Positions 1 to 9,106 of a DNA stretch of 64,000 nt are shown here, in pieces. Every line of letters begins with the position of its first letter. The first letter of the stretch is position 1. Under the pieces are notes generated by a model. It was not told the DNA's origin. It did no database searches and worked only from the letters and a program-made list of their open reading frames with translations. Position numbers and translations under genes: made by a program. This stretch comes from 66-474 sp963771735 (GTDB lineage Bacteria; Pseudomonadota; Gammaproteobacteria; Xanthomonadales; Rhodanobacteraceae). Location: contig CAVYUN010000002.1 in the NCBI GenBank assembly GCA_963771735.1, positions 186,001-250,000 on the forward strand, in the 5' to 3' direction.

Positions 1-1472
1 ACGATGTGGGCCTCGCGCTCGTGCTGCTTGGCATTCAGCACTGCGTGCGGTACGCCTGCCTTCTTGAGCAGGCCCGCAACCAGTTCGGACACCTCGATGG
101 ATGCGGTGCCGACCAGCACCGGCTGGCCGCGCTCGTGGCAATCCCGGACGTCCTCCAGCACCGCCTTGAACTTGGCTTCCGGCTTGAGGAACACCAGGTC
201 GGCGTTGTCCTTGCGGATCATCGGCTTGTGGGTGGGGATCACCACCACTTCCAGGTTGTAGATCGACTGGAATTCGTAGGCTTCCGTGTCCGCCGTGCCG
301 GTCATGCCCGCCAGCTTGTCGTACATGCGGAACAGGTTCTGGAAGGTGATGGTGGCCATCGTCTGGTTTTCGCGCTGGATCGGCACGCCTTCCTTGGCCT
401 CGACGGCCTGGTGCAGGCCTTCGGACCAGCGCCGGCCCTGCAGGGTGCGACCGGTGAATTCGTCGACGATGATGATTTCGCCGTCGCGCACGATGTAGTC
501 GACGTCGCGCTGGTACAGCGCGTGCGCGCGCAGGGCCTGGTTGAGGTGATGCACCACGGCAAGGTTGCGCGCGTCGTACAAGGTGGAGTCCTCGGCGAGG
601 ATGCCGGCCTGGCGCAGGAGTTGCTCGGCGTGCTCCATGCCCTCCTCGGACAGGTGCACCTGTTTCTGCTTTTCGTCCACGTAGTAATCGCCCGGCTCCG
701 GCGGTTCGCCGGGCAGCGGTTCCTTGGCCTGCCGGGTCATGCTCGGAACAAGGCGGTTGACGCGGATGTACAGCTCCGGCGAATCCTCGGCGGGCCCCGA
801 AATGATCAGCGGCGTGCGCGCTTCGTCGATCAGGATCGAGTCGACCTCGTCCACGATCGCATAATGCAGGCCACGCTGGTGGCGCTGGTCTTTCGATACC
901 GCCATGTTGTCGCGCAGGTAATCGAAACCGAATTCGTTGTTGGTGCCGTAGGTGATGTCGGCGTTGTACGCAGCGGCCTTCTCGGACATGTCCATGCCCG
1001 GCCAGACCACGCCGACCGTAAGGCCGAGGAAGTTGTACACCTTGCCCATCCATGCCGCGTCGCGCTTGGCCAGGTAGTCATTGACGGTGACGACGTGCAC
1101 GCCCTTGCCTTCCAGCGCGTTGAGGTACACCGGCAACGTCGCCACCAGCGTCTTGCCCTCGCCGGTGCGCATCTCGGCGATCTTGCCCTGGTGCAGGACC
1201 ATGCCGCCGATCAACTGCACGTCGTAGTGGCGCAGCCCCAGCACCCGGCGGCTGGCCTCGCGCACCACCGCAAAGGCCTCGGGCAGGATCTTGTCGAGGC
1301 TCTCGCCGTCGGCGATGCGTTGCTTGAACTCGGCGGTCTTGCCGCGCAGCGCGTCGTCGTCGAGCTTCTGCATTTCGGGTTCGAGCGCGTTGATGCGCGC
1401 CACGACTTTCGAAAGCTGCTTGAGCACGCGCTCGTTGCGGCTGCCGAAGACACTCGTCAGGATATTGGGCAT
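1..1472 (-). CDS. secA: SecA preprotein translocase ATPase, N-terminal part (runs off window)
   Basis: Motor ATPase that drives unfolded preproteins through SecYEG at the inner membrane. About 490 N-terminal residues are present; the family is about 900 aa, so the C-terminal half lies beyond position 1. The translation begins MPNILTSVFGSRNERVLKQL and contains the Walker A segment MRTGEGKTLVA, the DEAD-like motif AIVDEVDSILIDEARTPLII and the preprotein-binding segment that follows. The start at 1472 matches the usual SecA N-terminus. It lies 286 bp downstream of the M23 peptidase on the same strand, a neighbourhood usual for xanthomonads. No frame break was seen in this part. Confidence 0.97.
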   Translation of the reverse strand, partial: MPNILTSVFGSRNERVLKQLSKVVARINALEPEMQKLDDDALRGKTAEFKQRIADGESLDKILPEAFAVVREASRRVLGLRHYDVQLIGGMVLHQGKIAEMRTGEGKTLVATLPVYLNALEGKGVHVVTVNDYLAKRDAAWMGKVYNFLGLTVGVVWPGMDMSEKAAAYNADITYGTNNEFGFDYLRDNMAVSKDQRHQRGLHYAIVDEVDSILIDEARTPLIISGPAEDSPELYIRVNRLVPSMTRQAKEPLPGEPPEPGDYYVDEKQKQVHLSEEGMEHAEQLLRQAGILAEDSTLYDARNLAVVHHLNQALRAHALYQRDVDYIVRDGEIIIVDEFTGRTLQGRRWSEGLHQAVEAKEGVPIQRENQTMATITFQNLFRMYDKLAGMTGTADTEAYEFQSIYNLEVVVIPTHKPMIRKDNADLVFLKPEAKFKAVLEDVRDCHERGQPVLVGTASIEVSELVAGLLKKAGVPHAVLNAKQHEREAHI

Positions 1473-1758
1473 CGGACTGGGTTCGCGGTTCCGCGGCTAC
1501 GGTTGAAAGTCAATCGGGCATCATAAAAGGACACGCCGTCCACGCCTAGGGATGGCGGCAAATCGGGCGGATTTCAAGGAAATCCCGCTTCGGCGGTCAT
1601 GCCGCCATTGTCGTGCAAACTGGCCGGATTGGCTTCGCTGCCCCTGCGCACTTGCCTTGGCTTTGGCAAGCCCAGCCTGAGCGCACACGTCAGTAAACAA
1701 GCATGGCGGGCACCGCCGGCGCGCAAGCCGCCGAGCGCAGCAAGTTGTACAGGGGTTA

Positions 1759-2691
1759 CTACCTGCGCACGTAGGCAATGGGATTGACCAGTTTCCCGTC
1801 GTGCCACACCTCGAAGTGCACGTGCGGGCCGGTGGAACGGCCGGTGGAACCCGCATCGGAAATCACCTCGCCCGCATGCACGTGCTCGCCCACGTGGACC
1901 ATCAGCCTGCTGTTGTGGGCATAACGAGTCATGTACCCATCGCCATGGTCGATTTCGACCACATTGCCGTAACCGTCGCGCACGCCGGCATAGGTCACCA
2001 CGCCGGCGGCGACCGAGCGGACCGGTTCGCCCCGGTAAGCGCCGATGTCCAGCCCCGGGTGGAAACTCTCGCGCCCCGTGAACGGGTCGATGCGTTCCCC
2101 GAAGGGCGAGGTGATGTATCCGCCCCTGATCGGCATCCCGGATGGAATGAGGCTGGCGGTGACCTGGCGGTCGGTCAGCAGGGATTGGAGCACACCCAAC
2201 TGGGTTTGCTGGGTATCGAAGCGCTGCGCCAGTTGCTGCATGCTGACGGACAGGTCGTATGGCAGCGAGCGCGTCGGCGGCACAGCCTTTTCGGGACCAC
2301 CGAGGCCGGGCGCCTGGTTGAAATTGAATTCAGCGGGATCGAGCTTGCCCGACACCACCAGACGCTGCCCCAGCGCATCCAGGCGCGCCGAATCGGCCTG
2401 CAATTCGCCGAGCTTGATCGCCATCCGGCCGATGTCCTGCTGGGCGTTGTCGCGCACCTGCTGCAGCTCGGCTTTCTGGGCCGCAATCTGCTGACGCATC
2501 GACTCGACCCTGGCCAGGGTACGGCTGCCCGGGCTGGCGATCCACACCGCTAGCCCTGCACTTGCAACCACGCACACGGCCATGCCGAGCGCAATGCGCT
2601 TGTACAGCCGGCGGTTGGCAAGCCAGCGCTCGGCGAGGCAGGCATCCGAGAGGGCACACCGTGGGGAACGGGCAACCAGTATCATGCCCAT
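1759..2691 (-). CDS. M23-family (LytM) metallopeptidase, membrane-anchored
   Basis: Predicted envelope peptidase or peptidase-regulator of 310 aa. A short cytoplasmic N-terminus is followed by one membrane segment (about residues 34-53), a coiled-coil stretch (about 58-105), a linker, and a C-terminal LytM domain. The zinc-ligand motifs are visible: HPGLDIG, then HVHFE near the end, so the catalytic site looks intact. The family cleaves peptidoglycan crosslinks or activates amidases at the septum. It sits between dciA (divergent, only 17 bp between start codons) and secA, the arrangement known next to lpxC in Xanthomonadales. The specific substrate cannot be read from the sequence. Confidence 0.9.
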   Translation of the reverse strand: MGMILVARSPRCALSDACLAERWLANRRLYKRIALGMAVCVVASAGLAVWIASPGSRTLARVESMRQQIAAQKAELQQVRDNAQQDIGRMAIKLGELQADSARLDALGQRLVVSGKLDPAEFNFNQAPGLGGPEKAVPPTRSLPYDLSVSMQQLAQRFDTQQTQLGVLQSLLTDRQVTASLIPSGMPIRGGYITSPFGERIDPFTGRESFHPGLDIGAYRGEPVRSVAAGVVTYAGVRDGYGNVVEIDHGDGYMTRYAHNSRLMVHVGEHVHAGEVISDAGSTGRSTGPHVHFEVWHDGKLVNPIAYVRR

Positions 2692-2708
2692 GTCAACAAA
2701 CTGTTCGA

Positions 2709-3185
2709 ATGTTCATCATCGTGTCTCCTGCCCGACCGCTGCCACCTCGTGACACCCACGGTCCGACGCCTCTTTCACAGTGCGCGCCGGTTGCCGACCT
2801 GGCCGCCCGGGCACGCGAACTTGACCATCTGAGCCGGCAAATCGTTCCGTTGCTGCCGACACCACTGCGCGAGCATGTCCGCCATGCCGGGCTGCGCAAC
2901 GACCGCGTCCTGCTGTTGGTCGAATCGCCTGTCTGGGCGACACGGGTCCGCATCGACCAGTCGCGCATCCTTGCCGCCGTGCGCAGCCTCGGACTGGCCG
3001 CGACTTCCGTCACGGCCAAGATGATGCCGCTCCCGGCATCCAACGGGGACTCCGCCACCGTGCAACCGCCTTCGCCGCGTGCCGCGCAACGCATACGCGC
3101 TGCGGCGATGGCCATTTCCGACCCGGATCTGCGCGCCTTGTTCCTCGAGATGGCCGCGGCTGCGGACAACCCGAAGACCCCATGA
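2709..3185 (+). CDS. dciA: DciA-like DUF721 protein (probable helicase loader/operator)
   Basis: A 158-aa protein whose middle region (LDHLSRQIVPLLPTPLREHV, then LLLVESPVWATRVR) matches the DUF721/DciA fold. DciA helps load the replicative helicase DnaB in bacteria lacking DnaC. The position between lpxC and the M23 peptidase-secA pair is the usual place for this gene in Xanthomonadales, which supports the call as much as the sequence does. It is divergent from the M23 gene with only 17 bp between the two ATGs, so each promoter must lie inside the other gene's 5' region. The start could instead be the GTG at 2718. The C-terminal tail from about residue 110 is low-complexity and not informative. 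Confidence 0.8.
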   Translation: MFIIVSPARPLPPRDTHGPTPLSQCAPVADLAARARELDHLSRQIVPLLPTPLREHVRHAGLRNDRVLLLVESPVWATRVRIDQSRILAAVRSLGLAATSVTAKMMPLPASNGDSATVQPPSPRAAQRIRAAAMAISDPDLRALFLEMAAAADNPKTP

Positions 3186-3380
3186 CGCATGCGGGCCAAC
3201 CCGCCCCCTCTTTCCGCTGGCGGAAGCAAACTTTATAACACACGCAGGCTGCAGCGCGCCAACCTGAATCGGCACGCTGCATGGAAATGTGGAGCAAGGC
3301 ACGCTCGCGCGGGAAGGAAGCGACCGCTCCCCGGAAACGCCGCATGCGCCGCACCTGTCGTGAAAAGCCAGCCCATGAAG

Positions 3381-3398
3381 GGCCGCTCTGAAGCGGCC
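3381..3398. other. Perfect hairpin between convergent dciA and lpxC
   Basis: GGCCGCT-ctga-AGCGGCC is a 7-bp perfect stem with a 4-nt loop, placed between the two convergent stop codons (3185 and 3475). Neither strand has a T-run after it, so a Rho-independent terminator is only a weak reading. The rest of the 289-bp gap shows no gene. Confidence 0.4.
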
Positions 3399-3474
3399 AG
3401 ACACGCAGAGTCAGTCCGACCGCCCCCCGGACGCACGAGTCTCGATCAGGAATGATCGAAGGTATGCAGGGGCT

Positions 3475-4386
3475 TCAAACAGCCTGGGCTGGATGCGCGT
3501 AGGAAATCGGCGCCTGCGCGGGATCGTCGAAAGTGACTTCTTCCCAGGCCGACTTGTCGGCCAGCAGCGCCCGCAACAGCTGGTTGTTGAGCTGGTGACC
3601 CGACTTGTGGCCGAAGAACGCGCCGATCAGGCTGTGGCCGAGCAGATAAAGATCGCCGATGGCATCGAGGATCTTGTGCTTGACGAACTCGTCCTCGTAG
3701 CGCAGGCCGTCCTCGTTGAGGACACGGTAATCGTCCAGCACGATGGCGTTGTCCATCGAGCCGCCGAGCGCGAGGTTCTTCTCGCGCAGCATTTCGATGT
3801 CGCGCATGAAGCCGAAGGTGCGTGCGCGGCTGACTTCCTTCACGAACGAGGTGGTCGAGAAATCGATCTCGGCACGCGACGCGCGGCGGGAAAAAATCGG
3901 ATGCTCGAAATCGATCGAGAAACCGACCTTGAAGCCGTCGAACGGCTCGAACGCGGCCCATTTGTCGCCTTCCTCGACCTTGACCGGCTTCTTGATGCGG
4001 ATGAAGCGCTTGGGCGCGGATTGCTCCTCGATGCCGGCCGACTGCAACAGGAACACGAACGGTCCCGCGCTGCCGTCCATGATCGGCACTTCCGGCGCCG
4101 ACAGGTCGACATAGGCATTGTCGATGCCGAGGCCGGCCATCGCCGACAACAGGTGTTCGACGGTACCCACGCGCACGTCGCCCTTGATCAAGGTGCTGGA
4201 CAAGCGGGTGTCGCCAACGTATTCGCAACGGGACGGAATGATCACCGGTTCCGGCAAGTCGGTGCGCCGGAAAACGATGCCGGTGTTGACAGCTGCGGGG
4301 CGCAGCGTCATGTACACCTTTTCACCCGTGTGCAGGCCGACGCCCGTCGCGCGGATCACGTTCTTGAGCGTGCGCTGCTTGATCAT
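3475..4386 (-). CDS. lpxC: UDP-3-O-acyl-N-acetylglucosamine deacetylase LpxC
   Basis: Zinc deacetylase catalysing the committed step of lipid A synthesis in the cytoplasm. The 303-aa product has the usual length and N-terminus (MIKQRTLKNVIRATGVGLHT). The catalytic signature HKILDAIGDLYLLG near residue 237 supplies the His and Asp zinc ligands, and the upstream motif TVEHLLSAMAGLGIDN supplies the third. It follows ftsZ in the same direction after a 371-bp gap, the standard end of the dcw region in gammaproteobacteria. In enterobacteria LpxC level is set by FtsH proteolysis; no such regulation can be read here. Confidence 0.98.
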   Translation of the reverse strand: MIKQRTLKNVIRATGVGLHTGEKVYMTLRPAAVNTGIVFRRTDLPEPVIIPSRCEYVGDTRLSSTLIKGDVRVGTVEHLLSAMAGLGIDNAYVDLSAPEVPIMDGSAGPFVFLLQSAGIEEQSAPKRFIRIKKPVKVEEGDKWAAFEPFDGFKVGFSIDFEHPIFSRRASRAEIDFSTTSFVKEVSRARTFGFMRDIEMLREKNLALGGSMDNAIVLDDYRVLNEDGLRYEDEFVKHKILDAIGDLYLLGHSLIGAFFGHKSGHQLNNQLLRALLADKSAWEEVTFDDPAQAPISYAHPAQAV

Positions 4387-4757
4387 TTTTTGTTGGAATC
4401 CCGTTAGAACAACGCTAAAACGTGGGCGATCCTATCATGGTTGACAGCCCGAATAAAGTGGACTCGTGCGTTCAGTTACTCGGCATGCGACGAGTGCCGC
4501 AACGGTTTACCGAAGTACACCCCGGCATTGGGTGACGAAACACGGCCCCGTGGAAACGGACCGCACCAAGACGCCGAGGTTCCCCTCGTCGAAAATCCGC
4601 CCGCGCTGCCGGGGACGGGAATCCGGCAGCACGGGTCGGGAAACGGCGTCACGGCGAGCGCCGCCGGGGAAACGGGCTTCCCGTGCCCGCCCCGCTGCAT
4701 CGTCGAACCGGGTCAAGCCTGAAGGCTGCGAAGCCCAGTGGGGCCACCCTCATGTCT
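4387..4757. other. Intergenic region ftsZ-lpxC, 371 bp
   Basis: No convincing gene. It should hold the lpxC promoter and the end of the ftsZ transcript. A possible minus-strand -10 (TAGGAT) sits near 4431, but no good -35 accompanies it. An A-rich stretch directly precedes the lpxC start. Short GC-rich inverted repeats exist, but none is followed by a T-run, so I do not assign a terminator. Confidence 0.5.
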
Positions 4758-5957
4758 TCAGTCCGCCTGGCGGCGCAGAAACGCCGGTATGTCCAGATAA
4801 TCGGGAACACCCGCGGTCTCCGCAGCCGGCTTGCCCGCCGGTGCGGGAGCAGGATTACGGCTGGTGGCCGGCGCCGAGACCGGCTCGGGCTGGGCCGAAA
4901 AGCCAACCACGCCGTTGTCGGTACCGGTGCGCAGCACCCGTCGTGGCTGTGGCATCTCGACCATTTCCGGCTTGGCAACCGGCCGCAGTTGTGGCTTCGC
5001 GGCCCGATTGAGGCCGGTGGCGACCACCGTGACCCGCACGTCGTCGGACAGGTCGGGGTCGAGCGCGGTACCCAGCACCACGGTCGCATCCTCGCTGGCG
5101 AAGTCGTGCACCACGCGGCCGATCTCGTCGAATTCGCGCATGGTCAGGTTGGGACCCGCGGTGACGTTGACCAGGATGCCGCAGGCACCGGACAGGTCCA
5201 CGTTCTCCAGCAGCGGATTGTTGATGGCCGCTTCGGCGGCCGCCTGCGCGCGGTCGTCGCCACGCGCGGTGCCGGTGCCCATCATGGCCATGCCCATCTC
5301 GCTCATCACGGTCCGCACGTCAGCAAAGTCGACGTTGATCAGGCCCGGGCGGGTGATCAGGTCGGCGATGCCCTGCACGGCGCCCTGCAGCACGTCATTG
5401 GCAGCCTTGAACGCATTCAGGAGCGTAACTTCGCGGCCGAGCACGGTCAGCAGCTTCTCGTTCGGCACGGTGATCAGCGAGTCGACCGATTGCGACAGGT
5501 CCTCGATGCCTTTCAGTGCCACCTGCATGCGCCGGCGTCCCTCGAACGGGAACGGTTTGGTCACCACCGCCACCGTCAGGATGCCCTTCTCCTTGGCCAG
5601 CTGCGCCACCACCGGCGCCGCGCCGGTGCCGGTGCCGCCGCCCATGCCGCAGGTGATGAACACCATGTCGGCGCCGTCCAGGACCTCGACAATGCGGTCG
5701 CGGTCCTCCAGCGCGGCCTGACGGCCGATCTCGGGATTGGCGCCGGCGCCGAGACCCTTGGTCACCGTTTCGCCGAGTTGCAGGGTGGTACGCGCGCCGG
5801 AGCTTTTCAGCGCCTGCGCATCAGTATTGGCGCAGACGAACTCCACGCCATCGATTGCCGAATTGACCATGTGGCTGACTGCATTGCCGCCGCCGCCGCC
5901 CACACCGATCACCTTGATCACCGCATTGGGTGCCAGTTGCTCTACCAGTTCAAACAT
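4758..5957 (-). CDS. ftsZ: Cell division GTPase FtsZ
   Basis: Tubulin-like GTPase that forms the Z-ring. The 399-aa product starts MFELVEQLAPNAVIKVIGVG and carries the tubulin signature GMGGGTGTGAAPVVA, the T7-loop region (LINVDFADVRTVM) and, after a Pro/Ala-rich linker, the C-terminal peptide PDYLDIPAFLRRQAD that binds FtsA and ZipA. The start at 5957 was chosen because GAGGACGGGTC directly precedes it as a ribosome-binding site; the frame is open for 41 more codons upstream but those residues do not look like FtsZ. It is the last dcw gene before lpxC and follows ftsA by 147 bp. Confidence 0.98.
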   Translation of the reverse strand: MFELVEQLAPNAVIKVIGVGGGGGNAVSHMVNSAIDGVEFVCANTDAQALKSSGARTTLQLGETVTKGLGAGANPEIGRQAALEDRDRIVEVLDGADMVFITCGMGGGTGTGAAPVVAQLAKEKGILTVAVVTKPFPFEGRRRMQVALKGIEDLSQSVDSLITVPNEKLLTVLGREVTLLNAFKAANDVLQGAVQGIADLITRPGLINVDFADVRTVMSEMGMAMMGTGTARGDDRAQAAAEAAINNPLLENVDLSGACGILVNVTAGPNLTMREFDEIGRVVHDFASEDATVVLGTALDPDLSDDVRVTVVATGLNRAAKPQLRPVAKPEMVEMPQPRRVLRTGTDNGVVGFSAQPEPVSAPATSRNPAPAPAGKPAAETAGVPDYLDIPAFLRRQAD

Positions 5958-6104
5958 GACCCGTCCTCCATACTGCCGTTGTGTTGCTGCGGATGTGATA
6001 CCGCCCGTCGTGATGACCCGCCGTTTCGGTCGGGTTGCCCCTCGCGGGGCTTCCGGCACCGCAGTGCCGCCGCGGTCCATTCCATCCGGGAATGGACCAT
6101 GGTT

Positions 6105-7343
6105 CTAGAAATTCCTGTGCAGCCAACCCTTCACCCTGCCGATCGCGCCGACCACGCTGTCGCCGACCGCACCGCCCATCGCCCGGCTGCCGCCGTGCAC
6201 GCGCGAGCCGTGCAGCAGCAAGCCGACGCCGGCCGCGTTGGCGGGCGTGGCGATCACCTCGGTCGCGCCGGTGACGTGTTGCGGTACGCCCAGACGCACC
6301 ATCTTGTGGAACACCTCCTCGGCCAGGTAAAGCGCGCCTTCGATGCGCGACGCGCCGCCGGTCAACACCACGCCGGCCGCAAGCAGGTTTTCGTAGCCCG
6401 AGCGGCGCATCTCGTCTTGCACCATCTCGAAGATTTCCTCGTAACGCGCCTGGATCGATTGCGCCAGCGCCTGCCGTTGCAAGCGCCTTGGCGGGCGTTC
6501 GCCCACGCTGGGCACCTGGATGGTTTCCTCGCCGCGCGCGAGCTGCGCCAGCGCACAGCCATACTTCACCTTGATTTCCTCGGCATTCGCGGTGGGCGTC
6601 TGCACGTACTGCGAAATATCCGAGGTCACCTGGTCGCCGCCGACCGGCAGCGACTTGGTGTAGCGGATCGAGCCGTGGGTGTAGATCGCGATGTCGGTGG
6701 TGCCGGCGCCGAGATCGACCACGCACACGCCCAGTTCGCGCTCGTCGTCGGTCAGCACCGATTTGGCCGAGGCCACCGCGGACGGGACCAGGTCGTCCAC
6801 CGCCAGGCCGCAGCGCTGGATGCACTTGGTGATGTTCTGCACCGCCGAGGCCGCACCGGTCACCAAATGCACGCCCGCTTCCAGGCGCACGCCGCTCATG
6901 CCGACCGGGTGGCGGATGCCATCCTGGCCGTCAATTCGGTATTCCTGCGGTTCCTTGAACAGTACCTTGCGGTCCGCCGGGATGGCGACCGCGCTGGCCG
7001 ATTCCAGCACCTGGTCCAGGTCGCCGGCCGCGACTTCACGGTCGCGGATTGCGGCAGTGCCGCGCGAGTTGTGGGTTTCAAGGTGACTGCCGGAAATCGA
7101 CGCGCACACCGACCGGATGTCGCAACCGGCCATCTGCCCGGCCTCGTCGACCGCGCGCTGGATCGAGTTGACGTTGGACTCGATCTCGACCACCACGCCT
7201 TTCTTCATGCCGCGCGAGGTGTGGCTGCCGACGCCGATCACCTCGATCGGTTCGCCCGGCATGTATTCGCCGACGATCGCCATCACCTTGGAGGTGCCGA
7301 TGTCGAGCCCGACGATCAGGTTCTTGTCACTCTTGCGATTCAT
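6105..7343 (-). CDS. ftsA: Cell division protein FtsA
   Basis: Actin-like ATPase that tethers FtsZ to the membrane. The 412-aa product begins MNRKSDKNLIVGLDIGTSKV, with the phosphate-1 motif GLDIGTSKV, the phosphate-2 motif CVVDLGAGTTDIAIY and the adenosine motif VVLTGGASRIEG. The C-terminus (IGRVKGWLHRNF) is the amphipathic membrane-targeting helix typical of FtsA. The start at 7343 gives the family N-terminus; nine more upstream codons are open. It follows ftsQ with 4 bp between genes and precedes ftsZ. Confidence 0.97.
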   Translation of the reverse strand: MNRKSDKNLIVGLDIGTSKVMAIVGEYMPGEPIEVIGVGSHTSRGMKKGVVVEIESNVNSIQRAVDEAGQMAGCDIRSVCASISGSHLETHNSRGTAAIRDREVAAGDLDQVLESASAVAIPADRKVLFKEPQEYRIDGQDGIRHPVGMSGVRLEAGVHLVTGAASAVQNITKCIQRCGLAVDDLVPSAVASAKSVLTDDERELGVCVVDLGAGTTDIAIYTHGSIRYTKSLPVGGDQVTSDISQYVQTPTANAEEIKVKYGCALAQLARGEETIQVPSVGERPPRRLQRQALAQSIQARYEEIFEMVQDEMRRSGYENLLAAGVVLTGGASRIEGALYLAEEVFHKMVRLGVPQHVTGATEVIATPANAAGVGLLLHGSRVHGGSRAMGGAVGDSVVGAIGRVKGWLHRNF

Positions 7344-7347
7344 GGGT

Positions 7348-8120
7348 CTAAACGTTTCCGTCAACAACATGGGAAATCACCCCATTGGCAGGTTGGTTGG
7401 GAGCGGGTGCCGCCGGCGCATCGGGCCAGCGCACCGCGAAGCCGTTGCTGTAACGCAGATCGGCGTAAACGAAACCGTCGCTGCGGCCGCGCATCAGGAC
7501 CGGCAATGCCGCGACGAATCGCGCGAGACGCTGGTCGGGCTGCTTGTCGCCGACCGTCGACGCGCCCCTGGTCGGAAAGCACCAGGTTCCAGCTTCCACG
7601 TGCGGACAGGTCCACTTCGGCCACGCGCAGGCTGTAGGGCGCGAAGTCGACCTAGGGCGGTGCGGTAGAACGCCATCACGTCGGCGACCCGGTCGTCGGG
7701 CGCATTGAACTGCGGCAGCCCGTTCACCATGCCCGGATCGGGCACCTTGAAGATGCGGCCGTCGCGGGCGAGCAGCGCATCGCTGCCCCAGCGCGCGACG
7801 GGATCGATTTCGGTGACGGTGATGTCCAGCGCGTCCGGCCAGTGCTTGCTCACTTCGACCCGCGCCACCCACGGCAGCGCCGCGACCGCGTCGCGCACCT
7901 TGTCGAGGTCGATCGCGAAGAATCCCGCGCCCAGCGACGGCGCCACCGCGGCGCGCAGTTCGGCTGCGCTGACGTGGCGGAATGTCGCGTGTACCTGCAA
8001 CTGCCGCACCGGCCAGCGATCCGAGGCGAACCAGCCCTGCAACACGCCGACCACCGGCAGCGCGACCAGCGTTATCGCGATGATCCAGGCGGCGAAGCGC
8101 AGGCCGATGGCACCTTTCAT
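7348..8120 (-). CDS. ftsQ: Cell division protein FtsQ, reading frame broken twice
   Basis: Bitopic divisome protein that links FtsB/FtsL to the ring. The N-terminus (MKGAIGLRFAAWIIAITLVA) supplies the single membrane helix, followed by a POTRA domain (about residues 35-105) and the beta domain. The frame shifts by one extra base between about 7640 and 7660 and again at a poly-C run at 7563-7566. Restoring both joins DVMAFYRTA to SLRVAEVDLSARGSWNLVL to TVGDKQPDQRLARFVAAL, the normal FtsQ C-terminal half. FtsQ is essential in most related bacteria, so sequencing error is likelier than a real pseudogene. The start overlaps the ddl stop by ATGA. Confidence 0.85.
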
Positions 8121-9106
8121 GTCGCGCCTCCATGGCCGTCGAAACTGGTTTCCAGCACGCGCCAGCACAGTTCCGGATAGTCGATGCCGGCCGCCGCGGC
8201 CGCCTTCGGCACCAGCGAATGCGAAGTCATGCCGGGCGCGGTGTTGGCTTCCAGCAGCCAGTTGCGGCCATCGCGGTCGCGCATCACGTCGACCCGGCCC
8301 CAACCCGAACAGGCCAGCGCATCGAAGGCCTGGCGCGCCAGCAGGCGCAAGTTGCCTTCGGCGTCGCCGTCGAGGCCCGGGCAGATGTACTGCGTATCTT
8401 CGGCGACGTACTTGGCGTTGTAGTCGTAGTACTCGCCTTTCGGCACGATCCGGATGCTGGGCAGAACTTCGTCCTTGAGGATCGACACCGTGAACTCGTC
8501 GCCCTGGATCAACGTTTCCATGAGCAGATCACCTGGATAGCGTTCGGCCAGCGCGACCGCCGCATCCAGGTCTTCCTCCTTGAACACGCGCGACACGCCT
8601 ACGCTGGAACCCTCCGAGGCGGGCTTCACGATCAGCGGGAACCCGAGCTTGCGCGCCGCGGCGTGCACGGCCTGCCCCGGACCCGTTCCGGGGTCCGCGC
8701 CGCGCGGCAACGGCACGAATGTCGGGGTCGGCAGGCCGAGCGCCGTCCACACCCACTTGCTGCGCACCTTGTCCATCGACAGCGCCGAACCCAGCACGCC
8801 GGAACCGGTGTAGGGAACATGCAACGAATCCAGCGCGCCCTGCAGCACGCCGTCCTCGCCGCCACCGTGCTGGCCGTGCAGGATGTTGAACACCCGCGCG
8901 AAATGACCGGCGCGCACCGCATCGAGCAGCGCGGGAATGCCGTCGATCGCATGCGCGTCGACACCGCGACTCTTGAGCGCATCCAGCACGCCCCTGCCGG
9001 ACATCAACGACACGTCGCGCTCGGCCGAGCTGCCGCCCATCACCACCGCGACGCGCCCGAAGTCGCGTGCGTCGCTGATGCGCCGCATCGTGGTTGGCGC
9101 GTTCAT
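8117..9106 (-). CDS. ddl: D-alanine--D-alanine ligase
   Basis: ATP-grasp enzyme joining two D-alanines for the peptidoglycan pentapeptide, in the cytoplasm. The 329-aa product has the N-terminal motif VAVVMGGSSAERDVSLMSG, the substrate-binding segment NILHGQHGGGEDGVLQGALD, the ATP-binding part (FPLIVKPASEGSSVGV) and the C-terminal metal-ligand motif WLLEANTAPGMTSHSLVPKA. It overlaps murC upstream and ftsQ downstream by ATGA. The position makes it the DdlB-type copy of the dcw cluster; whether a second ddl exists elsewhere cannot be seen. Confidence 0.97.
   Translation of the reverse strand: MNAPTTMRRISDARDFGRVAVVMGGSSAERDVSLMSGRGVLDALKSRGVDAHAIDGIPALLDAVRAGHFARVFNILHGQHGGGEDGVLQGALDSLHVPYTGSGVLGSALSMDKVRSKWVWTALGLPTPTFVPLPRGADPGTGPGQAVHAAARKLGFPLIVKPASEGSSVGVSRVFKEEDLDAAVALAERYPGDLLMETLIQGDEFTVSILKDEVLPSIRIVPKGEYYDYNAKYVAEDTQYICPGLDGDAEGNLRLLARQAFDALACSGWGRVDVMRDRDGRNWLLEANTAPGMTSHSLVPKAAAAAGIDYPELCWRVLETSFDGHGGAT

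Noticed and set aside
3381..3398. Rho-independent terminator between dciA and lpxC
   Set aside because: The stem is perfect but there is no T-run on either strand; kept only as a hairpin.
4683..7637. Very long plus-strand open frame opposite ftsZ, ftsA and ftsQ (also 16428-19067 opposite ftsI/ftsL)
   Set aside because: Arg/His/Ala-rich translation with no family resemblance; typical antisense openness in GC-rich DNA over real, well-supported genes.
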